Shown: positions 1 to 6,696 of the stretch, one piece after another
Position numbering within the stretch: the stretch's first letter is position 1
Layout of the letters: each line of letters opens with the position of its first letter
NCBI GenBank assembly: GCA_902593945.1
Contig: CACJKA010000006.1
Location: 1 to 64,000, forward strand
Source: an uncultured Candidatus Poseidoniales archaeon
GTDB lineage: Archaea > Thermoplasmatota > Poseidoniia > Poseidoniales > Thalassarchaeaceae
DNA length: 64,000 bases
Direction of reading: 5' to 3'
Made by a program: the position numbers and the translations under genes
The notes under the pieces: model-generated
Database searches by the model: none
What the model was told of the DNA's origin: nothing
Seen by the model: the letters and a program-made list of their open reading frames with translations, nothing else

Positions 1-440
1 GGGAACTCTTGTCTTGCCAATTCAATCCCACCTTTGTATAGGGTAAGATTTAGGTTTTCACAAACGGAATTTGCATTACACTGACCTCTTGCATCGATAT
101 TGAAGTTTAGAATAATATTGATTGTTGAATTAGGCTGAAGATACATATCTTGTTTGAAGTTCTCTTGTAATCTACAGGTATAATCCATTTCTATTTGTTG
201 GCCATTTTGTTCTGGCCAAACCTGCTCACCATATCCTTCTTCAGCAGAACCAGTAGAATCATTTCCATCAAAATGCATGAAACAGTTAGATAAGTCACTA
301 GTCCCATAGATATACATTATGTTATTTTCAGGAGTTGGTTGTTTTGGATCAACAAATTGTGCTGATGTAGGAGCGCCGATTGAACTCACTAGAAGTAAGA
401 CGACTAATGCCGCGGACTGTAACCTAAGGTTGGCTGCCAT
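1..440 (-). CDS. Secreted protein of unknown function, C-terminus cut by window edge
   Basis: This reading frame is absent from the ORF track because it runs off the left edge. Reading the reverse complement from the ATG at 440 gives an open frame of about 146 codons. The first 28 residues form a clear signal peptide: a short basic start, the hydrophobic core ALVVLLLVSS, and a cleavage-like PTSA-Q site. The mature part is polar, with several cysteines and N-x-S/T sites, and looks like a small beta-rich exported domain. It lies 53 nt downstream of ftsZ on the same strand and could be co-transcribed. I do not recognise a family. The frame and signal peptide are seen; export is inferred. Confidence 0.7.
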   Translation of the reverse strand, partial: MAANLRLQSAALVVLLLVSSIGAPTSAQFVDPKQPTPENNIMYIYGTSDLSNCFMHFDGNDSTGSAEEGYGEQVWPEQNGQQIEMDYTCRLQENFKQDMYLQPNSTINIILNFNIDARGQCNANSVCENLNLTLYKGGIELARQEF

Positions 441-493
441 GAAACACCGTCGATACCCGCATGGTTTGAAACTTACCGCTACTCGATTGCTAA

Positions 494-1681
494 TTAATCG
501 AATCTTTGCAGTCCACGATTTTCTTGATTTGTGGCCTTTCTAGCGATATTTAGGGCTTCTCCAAGCATATCTGCACTGATTAATTGGCCATCTAATCTCT
601 TATTTGCCACACCTGTAATGATTGACATGACCTTGATTGTGTCTCCAAATGCTGGATCATGCCTTGCACCAAATATTACTTGAGCCGATGGAGATAACTT
701 TGATGTCATCAAATCACAGACCTGATTTGCTTGTTCCAGAGTCATGTATGGACCTCCAGTAACGTGAATCAAAGCACCAGTTGCTCCTTCAATATCAATA
801 TCTAATAATGGATGATTTAGAGATTCATGAACTACTTCTTCAGGTCCTTGATCTGACTCACCGTAAAGCATCATAGTAACTCCGCCTCCTTTCATTATTG
901 TTCTAACATCAGCAAAGTCAAGATTAATCAGACTAGGTAGTGTAATTGTTTCTACAACTCCCTTTACAATTTCTGCAATAAGTTGGTCCATTATACTAAA
1001 TGCTTCATCAAGAGGCATATTTGGTACGAAATGTAACAACCTATTGTTGTCTAGAACAAGAACTGCATCTGTTTCTTTCTCTAGTAGCTTGAGCCCTTCT
1101 AGAGCTCGATTCATTCTTTGCCTTCTTTCTACATCAAAAGGAGTTGTCACGATTGCGACAACCAAGGCCCCTGCACGCCTTGCTTCTTCTGCCACAATCG
1201 GAGCAATTCCTGTGCCGGTTCCCCCTCCCAATCCGGCAGTAACGAAAACCAAGTCAGCACCAGTGACTATTTTCGATATTACATCACGTCCTGCTTCGGC
1301 GCATCTTCTACCCATTATTGGGTCGCCTCCTGCTCCAAGTCCGCGTGTAATGTGTCTACCTACTAGCAATTTCTGCATTGCTCTTGTATGATCTAAATGT
1401 TGCTTATCAGTATTTATTGCAACTGTAATAGCTCCTTCAACTCCGATATGAGTAATTCTATTCATTGTATTATTTCCAGATCCTCCACAGCCACAAACCA
1501 GTATTCTTGGGTCTGGAGTTCCGAACGATTCTAACTCTCTATCGCGTAGTGCAGTTTGGGTTCTCTCGGACGATTGAGGGCGCTCATTTACACCAACTGA
1601 ACTATGAGGTACTCCTGTCATATTATCCCCCGCGCATCCCGGCATTCCTGCCTTACAATTCTTCATTGGTCTTCTTAGCAT
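494..1681 (-). CDS. ftsZ: Cell division GTPase FtsZ (archaeal FtsZ1 type)
   Basis: This is a tubulin-like GTPase that polymerises into the division ring at mid-cell. The sequence shows the N-terminal nucleotide-binding GCGGSGNNT, the switch INTDKQHL, the tubulin signature GLGGGTGTG at about residues 153-161, and the T7-type segment with conserved NLDFAD. These match archaeal FtsZ1 proteins closely (395 aa against about 370-400). The first roughly 50 residues are poorly conserved, and internal methionines at residues 6, 13 and 21 are alternative starts. It is transcribed divergently from tRNA-Tyr across an AT-rich 153-nt gap. No second ftsZ lies in the window. The family call is secure; the exact start is not. 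Confidence 0.96.
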   Translation of the reverse strand: MLRRPMKNCKAGMPGCAGDNMTGVPHSSVGVNERPQSSERTQTALRDRELESFGTPDPRILVCGCGGSGNNTMNRITHIGVEGAITVAINTDKQHLDHTRAMQKLLVGRHITRGLGAGGDPIMGRRCAEAGRDVISKIVTGADLVFVTAGLGGGTGTGIAPIVAEEARRAGALVVAIVTTPFDVERRQRMNRALEGLKLLEKETDAVLVLDNNRLLHFVPNMPLDEAFSIMDQLIAEIVKGVVETITLPSLINLDFADVRTIMKGGGVTMMLYGESDQGPEEVVHESLNHPLLDIDIEGATGALIHVTGGPYMTLEQANQVCDLMTSKLSPSAQVIFGARHDPAFGDTIKVMSIITGVANKRLDGQLISADMLGEALNIARKATNQENRGLQRFD

Positions 1682-1794
1682 TATTAACAGTTGAGGATAA
1701 TCTTAGGGTCGAGAGGCCGATTATCGTAGTAGATTATCAGAACCAAAATCATTTTTTTTAAAGATAATTTTTTTGCATTTTTCGAGTTGCGACC

Positions 1795-1815
1795 GGAAAT
1801 TGACATAAGTAAAAG
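1795..1815 (+). promoter_or_regulatory. Probable BRE/TATA promoter of tRNA-Tyr
   Basis: The segment GGAAATTGACATAAGTAAAA places an AT-rich TATA-like core centred about 26 nt before the mature 5' end of the tRNA, preceded by a purine-rich BRE-like GGAAA. That spacing is what archaeal TBP/TFB promoters use. The position is an inference from spacing and base composition only. Confidence 0.35.
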
Positions 1816-1834
1816 GTCGCTCGAAGGCTCTGTC

Positions 1835-1938
1835 CCGCGCTTAGCTCAGTTGGCTAGAGCACCTGACTGTAGACTGGAAACACATGGTTGTAGGCAGCCA
1901 TCAGGGGGTCCCCGGTTCAAGTCCGGGAGCGCGGACCA
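1835..1938 (+). tRNA. tRNA-Tyr (GUA) with intron and encoded CCA
   Basis: All parts of the cloverleaf can be placed. The acceptor CCGCGCT (1835-1841) pairs with AGCGCGG (1928-1934), followed by discriminator A and encoded CCA. The D stem is GCTC/GAGC. The anticodon stem CCTGA (1862-1866) pairs with TCAGG (1901-1905) around CT-GTA-G. The T stem CCCGG/CCGGG encloses TTCAAGT. The C1-G72 pair is the tyrosine identity pair of archaea and eukaryotes. A 27-nt insertion sits after G37. The 3' end is the site of an apparent integration (see 1912-2631). Confidence 0.95.
1873..1899 (+). other. tRNA-Tyr intron at canonical position 37/38
   Basis: Twenty-seven nucleotides separate G37 from A38 of the anticodon loop. 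Removing them restores a 7-nt loop C-T-G-T-A-G-A on a perfect 5-bp stem. Position 37/38 is the canonical site cut by the archaeal splicing endonuclease, which recognises a bulge-helix-bulge. Exact boundaries could shift by a base or so. Confidence 0.8.
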
Positions 1939-1941
1939 AAA
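1912..1941 (+). repeat. Direct repeat copy 1 (attL-like, within tRNA-Tyr)
   Basis: Thirty bases beginning CCGGTTCAAGTCCGGG and ending GGACCAAAA match 2602-2631 without mismatch. This copy belongs to the functional tRNA. Identity stops abruptly on both sides. Confidence 0.9.
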
Positions 1942-2038
1942 TCATCATCTCATCCCAACAAGATTGATAGATAACCGATAAGTTTGAGTCAGCAGAAAAT
2001 GTCTAAAAAATTATAAATATAAAAATTTTGGAGGATTT

Positions 2039-2533
2039 ATGCCCATAGATCCAACAAGAAGAATTTCTGGTCCTTATGCACCAAAAAGAGATTCAGCAGA
2101 TATTGAAAAAGCTAGTGTATCAGCATCACATAATACACCCAGGTCAAAACTTCTGTCTAATTTCAATGCCGTACAGAATATGACGGTTGGCGAATTTATT
2201 AAAAGACCCCCTGCTGGATTTATTATCCCTTCGACTTGGCGAGATGGCCTAGACGAAATGAAGTTTATACTGGTACACGATAAGGAAGATGGATTTGTAT
2301 ATCACATCACTATCAAAGGCGATAGTGGAGGAAATGATTACAACTTACACTATCATCTCCACTATTGGAGACAGTACTGTAATGGCAGCCGACACGCAGC
2401 AGAGCATAACGATCTGCCGAAGCGAATGGTATGGACAGACACAGAGCGACAATCTAGAAAGGCAAACTACACGAACCCGATTCGTGCAGCCTTACAAGAA
2501 TTAGGATTTAACACTGCAGAGAAACTTGAATGA
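2039..2533 (+). CDS. Orphan 164-aa protein carried inside the tRNA-flanked unit
   Basis: ATG at 2039 follows a strong Shine-Dalgarno (GGAGGAT, 2030-2036) and an AT-rich TATAAATATAAA tract. The product is 164 aa, charged and soluble, without a signal peptide or membrane segment. The N-terminal 40 residues look disordered (PTRRISGPYAPKRDS). The rest is rich in His, Tyr and Trp around NYDLHYHLHYW-like sequence (actual NDYNLHYHLHYWRQY), with a basic C-terminal region. It is not an integrase, and I recognise no family. It is the only gene between the two att-like repeats, so it is the cargo of the element. Function is unknown; its strong RBS suggests it is expressed. Confidence 0.75.
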   Translation: MPIDPTRRISGPYAPKRDSADIEKASVSASHNTPRSKLLSNFNAVQNMTVGEFIKRPPAGFIIPSTWRDGLDEMKFILVHDKEDGFVYHITIKGDSGGNDYNLHYHLHYWRQYCNGSRHAAEHNDLPKRMVWTDTERQSRKANYTNPIRAALQELGFNTAEKLE

Positions 2534-2601
2534 TCTCTGCTATTAGAAAAACTGTGTCGAAATCTCCTTCAGTAAGAGAAATGGTTCCTTACTGCTGGAC
2601 T

Positions 2602-2631
2602 CCGGTTCAAGTCCGGGAGCGCGGACCAAAA
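2602..2631 (+). repeat. Direct repeat copy 2 (attR-like tRNA 3' fragment)
   Basis: This is an exact copy of 1912-1941 without any anticodon arm or D arm upstream, so it is a tRNA 3' fragment and not a second tRNA gene. It lies 99 nt before the L15e start and inside the spurious N-terminal extension of the ORF-track frame 2530-3315. Confidence 0.9.
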
Positions 2632-2730
2632 CACTATACTGAGTACAAATCCGTCAACTTTGCTGTTCATTGTCTTAGATATAGACTCATAAAGGGGTGG
2701 CAAGTCGGCGACTCGCTACGAGGGATGAAG

Positions 2731-3315
2731 GTGGGAGTAACAAAGTACGTACGTTCGGCTTGGAAGAATCCAAAGCAAAGCATGGAACCCCGTCATAGGA
2801 CAGGTAGAATGGCAGAATGGCGCCACCAACCAGTCTTCCAAAGAATCGACAAACCTACTCGTATTGATGCGGCTCGTCGCGTCGGATACCGTGCTAAGCA
2901 AGGTGTTGTAATTTGTAGAACTCGTGTTCGCCGAGGTGGACTTCGTAAAGGTGTAGTAAACATGAAGCGTAAACCATCAAAAGCTGGTGTAACAAAAATT
3001 ACTATGGCTAAGTCAATTCAGAGAATCGCTGAAGAGCGTGTTTCTCGCAGATATCCAAATCTTAGAGTGCTTAACTCATACTGGGTTGGAGAAGATGGAA
3101 AGAACAAGTTCTTCGAAGTTATCCTTCTAGATCCAAATCATCCAGTTGTTAAGGCAGATAGTCAATGGTCTTGGATTACAGAGAATCACCAGAAGGGTCG
3201 CGCTATGCGTGGTATGACAAGTGCTGGAAAGCGTGGCCGTGGTTTGTACAACAAGGGTAAGGGTGCTGAGAAACTCCGTCCTAGCCTAAATGCTAACAAA
3301 AACCGTGGTAAATAA
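2731..3315 (+). CDS. rpl15e: Large-subunit ribosomal protein L15e (eL15)
   Basis: This is a basic 23S-rRNA-binding protein of the archaeal/eukaryotic 50S subunit. The frame contains the family core YRAKQG, RVRRGG and LRVLNSYWVGEDG, and the basic C-terminal tail. The ORF-track frame begins at 2530, but residues before YVRSAWKNP are non-homologous and run through the tRNA fragment. A GTG start at 2731 gives VGVTKYVRSAW, 194 aa in total, the usual archaeal length. GAGG at 2720-2723 is 7 nt upstream of it. The ATG at 2725 is an alternative but sits too close to that Shine-Dalgarno. The displaced tRNA end lies just upstream, so the mini-element may have changed this gene's leader. Confidence 0.93.
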   Translation: MGVTKYVRSAWKNPKQSMEPRHRTGRMAEWRHQPVFQRIDKPTRIDAARRVGYRAKQGVVICRTRVRRGGLRKGVVNMKRKPSKAGVTKITMAKSIQRIAEERVSRRYPNLRVLNSYWVGEDGKNKFFEVILLDPNHPVVKADSQWSWITENHQKGRAMRGMTSAGKRGRGLYNKGKGAEKLRPSLNANKNRGK

Positions 3316-3365
3316 GTAAGTTTCAGCCGAAGGTTGATTTCACTTGAGCCTGCGGCTTGCATCCA

Positions 3366-3626
3366 ATGGTCGAGTTAGACATGAGTTCTGTTCGTGGTCT
3401 TCCAGTGATTATTCCAGATGGAAGAGTCCTAGGAACAGTACATGATACAGTGATTTCTGCCGAATCAGAATCATGGTCTTGTACCCATTTATTTGTTTCA
3501 GATCCTCCTGCAAGTATAGTCGAAGGTAGAATACATGTAGCAATACCTTGGAACTGGGTAAAATCTATTGGAGATGTTGTGGTTTTACGTTGGTTTCCTC
3601 AGACTCCAATACCTAAAAAACCCTAA
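3366..3626 (+). CDS. PRC-barrel domain protein
   Basis: This small protein (86 aa) begins at ATG 3366; the ORF track extends to an upstream TTG. The pattern RGLPVIIPDGRVLGTVHDTVI, hydrophobic strands ending in VAIPWNWVKSIGDVVVL, and the overall length match PRC-barrel domains. These are small beta barrels used in archaea for RNA- or division-related binding roles; several archaeal PRC-barrel proteins associate with FtsZ, and ftsZ lies 2 kb away. It is 50 nt downstream of L15e and could be co-transcribed. The family call rests on the strand pattern and is moderately sure; a specific role is not assigned. Confidence 0.7.
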   Translation: MVELDMSSVRGLPVIIPDGRVLGTVHDTVISAESESWSCTHLFVSDPPASIVEGRIHVAIPWNWVKSIGDVVVLRWFPQTPIPKKP

Positions 3627-3693
3627 TTATTGATGATGCAACTATACACGTAATCACAATACGATTCAAAAAGGGAAAGTTCACGCTAAGCCA

Positions 3694-6195
3694 ATGCGTA
3701 GAGTCTCGTCAGCCATTTTGATTGTTCTTCTTCTCTCTCTAGCAAGCCCTTTAGTTTCTGCTGATTCTAAAGGTATCATTGGTTGTACTAGTGCAGATTT
3801 AGACATGATGCCAGCGAGTTGGGAGATATCTGATCAGTCTTGTGTGACTATAGATTTCCAGGAAGTATTGTCTCCTGGTACAACATTTTCATTTGAGATA
3901 GACTCAGATGAAGATATTGATATTTTACTATTCACAGCAAATGCAAGAACAACTTATCAGAATGAGCAGAATTACAGAACAGATTTGATTTGGGAAGAAG
4001 ATTCTGTCTTCGAATCTTTTTCTGGACAGGGTTCTTGGCATTGGACTGTTCCAGATGAAGGGCAATCAACTCGATGGTACATGGTAATTGATAATTTAGC
4101 TCATCCTCAAGATAATGGTCAGGGCGCTCAAGGAGGAAGTGTAGCGAATGTAATAATGAACGTTGAACAGGTTGTGGCTCCTGCTTTTTCTTTGATAGAT
4201 ACGATTGTTCGTTTGGATACAAATGATCACCAAGTTGTAGCTGGTCCTTTCTCTTTAGACCAGGGCAGTCAACTTTCTATTGATGTGACTACAATGGAAG
4301 GTGGTCCTGATATATTCTTGATGACAGAGGAACAAAAGAACACCTATGAATCTGCAGTTGCAAATGGTACAGTTGCAGCATCTAGAATAAATCAAGCAGA
4401 TTTACTCGCAGTAACTAGTTCTGGTAGCACAGTTTGGTCAGCAGGGCCTCAGTATTCTGGGATTCCTCTATACTTAGTTGTGGATAATCGTGCAGGTGCA
4501 GGCGGAGCAGGAACAAGCAAAGTGGCAACTACTGTGGTGTCTTACCTCACACCTGTTGTTCAAGTGATTCTAACCGATCCAGACTCTTTGACCGTTGTTG
4601 ATGTTGGGGCGACTATGACATTGGATGCCAGCAATACACCAAATCTTTCCAATCAAATATCTAGTATTAATTGGGATACAGACGGCGACGGGTTTGATGA
4701 TTATTCTGGTGAAACTATTGAATTATCTTGGCTAATTCCAACAAATTTCACATTAAAGGTTACAGCAGTATCTACCGATTCACGAAGTTCTACCATATTC
4801 AAAGACATAGAAGTTAGAGATATCTCAAATCCTTCTGCTAGCATTGATATTAACTCGGATATAACACGCGGATATGGTGAAAATATTGTCTTGAGTGGCC
4901 AATTCTCAGATAACTGGGAGGTTTCAACCGTAGAATGGTTAGTTGATGATTTAGTTATGGAGTCTTATTCTGGCACCGATCCCTCTGCTACTTCCTTTAC
5001 TCATGTATTCGACTCATCCTACATATCTGGGCTTCATACAATCACTCTCAGAGTTACAGACAAATCAGGATTAGTAACTGATGATGTCGCTAACATAAAT
5101 TTGTATGACCCCACACCTCCTAAAGTAGACTCCGATTTCGTCACTGAACTGCAAGTTGTAGTCAACCAAGCTTATCCTTTCTCAGTCCCAGCAACTGATC
5201 CTGAATCAACGAATCTAATTTACAAATGGGATTTCAATAGAGATATTGATTCAGATAATGACGGAATAACTTCTAATGATAACGAAGGAGTAGGTCCAAC
5301 AGTAGTTCATCCTTTTTCAGAGCCAGGAATTTTTTGGGTAGTTTGTACTATTCAGAATGATGAGGGATTAACTACTGAAGCAGAGATTCTAGTGACAGTT
5401 ATTTCCGCAGATTCTGGTTCAGATGGAATTGATTGGTTGAATATTATTGTAATTTTAGTTGTAATCTTAGTTGTAATGGCATTAATTGGTTTGGTAACAG
5501 TAAGAGTACTAGAAAATAGAAAAATCGCAGCAATGTTAGCTGAACAAGCGGAACAAGAAGTTGAAGAAAATGTGGCACCCCCATCTGTTGACGAGCAGAA
5601 AGCAATGTGGGGAGGAGCGGGAATTAATCAAGTGAGTCCGCTCTCTCAAGCAACTGTAGGTAATCAATACGGTGGTTATTCTTCAGGAATGTCCGGTTTA
5701 CCAACTCCGCCGCCGTCCGGTTCCCCTACTTCTCCTGTAGAGATGGATCCTGATTTGTCAGAATTACTCAGTTCGTCCCCTCCACCAACATCTGCCCCTG
5801 TTAATAGTCCTGCTAATGACTTACTTGCAGCATTTGAAGAAGACGATGCAGTTCCTAGAGAAGATATTCAACACGATTTTGATTCTTCTGAGAATTCTGA
5901 AAATGTTTGGAAACCTTCTGAAGATCCACTAGAAGGCATTTCAGCGCCAGTTTCTGAGGTAGTAGAAGCACCTGATTTTGAGCCAGAACCGGAACCAGAA
6001 CCAGAACCGGAACCTGAATCAGAACCGGAGCCTGAACTAGAACCAGAACCGGAGCCACCTTCACAAAATCGTACAGTTAGAAATTCATGTTCAAGTTGTG
6101 GGAAATTGTTTGAAGTCGATATGCCAGTAGGTGTTGATGTTGCTAGAACATCATGTCCACATTGTGGGTCAATTGAGACAATACGTTTTGAGTGA
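3694..6195 (+). CDS. Large surface protein: PPC-like and PKD-like domains, membrane anchor, cytosolic zinc ribbon
   Basis: The product is 833 aa. Residues 1-23 are a signal peptide ending VSA-D. Two beta domains resembling bacterial pre-peptidase C-terminal domains follow (repeated WYMVIDN and LYLVVDN endings). Two PKD/Ig-like segments contain Ca-binding loops (DTDGDGFDDYSG near residue 325, DIDSDNDGI near 512). A membrane helix spans about 580-607. The cytosolic tail holds a Pro/Gly-rich stretch, an acidic Glu-Pro repeat (about 765-788) and a terminal zinc ribbon with CSSC and CPHC. The protein is therefore a type I surface protein with a zinc-binding inner end. It opens the island of large surface genes. 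No enzymatic motif is visible; adhesion or substrate binding is a guess. Confidence 0.85.
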   Translation: MRRVSSAILIVLLLSLASPLVSADSKGIIGCTSADLDMMPASWEISDQSCVTIDFQEVLSPGTTFSFEIDSDEDIDILLFTANARTTYQNEQNYRTDLIWEEDSVFESFSGQGSWHWTVPDEGQSTRWYMVIDNLAHPQDNGQGAQGGSVANVIMNVEQVVAPAFSLIDTIVRLDTNDHQVVAGPFSLDQGSQLSIDVTTMEGGPDIFLMTEEQKNTYESAVANGTVAASRINQADLLAVTSSGSTVWSAGPQYSGIPLYLVVDNRAGAGGAGTSKVATTVVSYLTPVVQVILTDPDSLTVVDVGATMTLDASNTPNLSNQISSINWDTDGDGFDDYSGETIELSWLIPTNFTLKVTAVSTDSRSSTIFKDIEVRDISNPSASIDINSDITRGYGENIVLSGQFSDNWEVSTVEWLVDDLVMESYSGTDPSATSFTHVFDSSYISGLHTITLRVTDKSGLVTDDVANINLYDPTPPKVDSDFVTELQVVVNQAYPFSVPATDPESTNLIYKWDFNRDIDSDNDGITSNDNEGVGPTVVHPFSEPGIFWVVCTIQNDEGLTTEAEILVTVISADSGSDGIDWLNIIVILVVILVVMALIGLVTVRVLENRKIAAMLAEQAEQEVEENVAPPSVDEQKAMWGGAGINQVSPLSQATVGNQYGGYSSGMSGLPTPPPSGSPTSPVEMDPDLSELLSSSPPPTSAPVNSPANDLLAAFEEDDAVPREDIQHDFDSSENSENVWKPSEDPLEGISAPVSEVVEAPDFEPEPEPEPEPEPESEPEPELEPEPEPPSQNRTVRNSCSSCGKLFEVDMPVGVDVARTSCPHCGSIETIRFE
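5985..6056 (+). repeat. Glu-Pro coding repeat
   Basis: A run of GAACCA/GAACCG/GAGCCT hexamers encodes about a dozen consecutive Glu-Pro units in the cytosolic tail of the preceding protein. The encoded rod would be stiff and acidic, separating the membrane helix from the zinc ribbon. Codon variation among units argues that it is kept by selection and is not a fresh slippage product. The minus-strand Gly-Ser ORF listed here is its shadow. Confidence 0.85.
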
Positions 6196-6200
6196 ATTTT

Positions 6201-6605
6201 ATGAAAAGAAATTGGATTCTTCACATAGGATCAATTATTTTCGGGTTTCCATTTGTACTCATTGGGATAGATCACTTTGTAGACCCAGTTTGGTATGAGC
6301 CGATAGTCCCCGAAATATTGGGTTATCCTACATTTTGGGTATATGCTAGCGGAGTTTTTGAAATTGTTTTAGGGGCCGGCTTGATGTTTCCACGTACTCG
6401 ACAAATTTCTGCATATGGTGTAGCTTTAATGCTGTTAGTTCTTTATTGGGCCAATTTCAACATGTGGATTAATGATATAGCAATTGGCGGCTCTAAATTC
6501 GGCACTAATTGGCATATAATGAGAGCAATAATTCAAGTAATTCTAATTATTATTTGTCTTACGATAGCTAAATATTCTTCTAAATTATCTCAATCATCAG
6601 AATGA
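6201..6605 (+). CDS. DoxX-like four-helix membrane protein
   Basis: ATG at 6201 is preferred over the GTG at 6192, which overlaps the upstream stop. The product is 134 aa with four hydrophobic helices. The first helix pair has the GIDHFVDP motif near residues 24-31, typical of the DoxX/DUF-DoxX superfamily. Family members are small membrane proteins linked to thiosulfate:quinone oxidoreductase, redox stress or unknown roles. It lies 5 nt after the preceding gene and is likely co-transcribed. The fold assignment is good; the substrate is unknown. Confidence 0.75.
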   Translation: MKRNWILHIGSIIFGFPFVLIGIDHFVDPVWYEPIVPEILGYPTFWVYASGVFEIVLGAGLMFPRTRQISAYGVALMLLVLYWANFNMWINDIAIGGSKFGTNWHIMRAIIQVILIIICLTIAKYSSKLSQSSE

Positions 6606-6696
6606 AAGATTGGTTTCAATTGAAACAAGATTAAATCTATTTTTATTGTACTCAAGTAGGGGAATAACCTTTACCATATCTCTGAGAGGTGAGTCC

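Larger units (their letters stand above)
1912..2631 (+). mobile_element. Mini integrated element or remnant in the tRNA-Tyr 3' end
   Basis: The last 30 bases of the tRNA-Tyr region (from inside the T stem through CCA and three more A) recur exactly at 2602-2631, 690 bp downstream in direct orientation. This is the signature left by tyrosine-recombinase elements that integrate into tRNA 3' ends: the gene stays intact on one side and a displaced copy marks the other. Only one gene (2039-2533) fits inside, and no integrase is present. The unit is therefore a non-autonomous satellite, or the collapsed remainder of a larger virus or plasmid. The repeat and its position are seen; mobility is inferred. 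Confidence 0.75.

Noticed and set aside
1044-1761. Plus-strand ORFs opposite ftsZ
   Set aside because: They lie antisense to a clearly conserved gene and show low-quality composition.
2590-2640. A possible second tRNA gene
   Set aside because: Only the T arm, acceptor 3' strand and CCA are present; no D arm, anticodon arm or acceptor 5' strand lies upstream.
2530-2730. N-terminal 67 codons of ORF-track frame 2530-3315
   Set aside because: They read through the tRNA 3' fragment and match nothing in L15e; the homologous start is at 2725-2731.
5855-6224. Minus-strand ORFs with Gly-Ser or Val-Leu repeats
   Set aside because: They are shadows of the Glu-Pro coding repeat on the plus strand.
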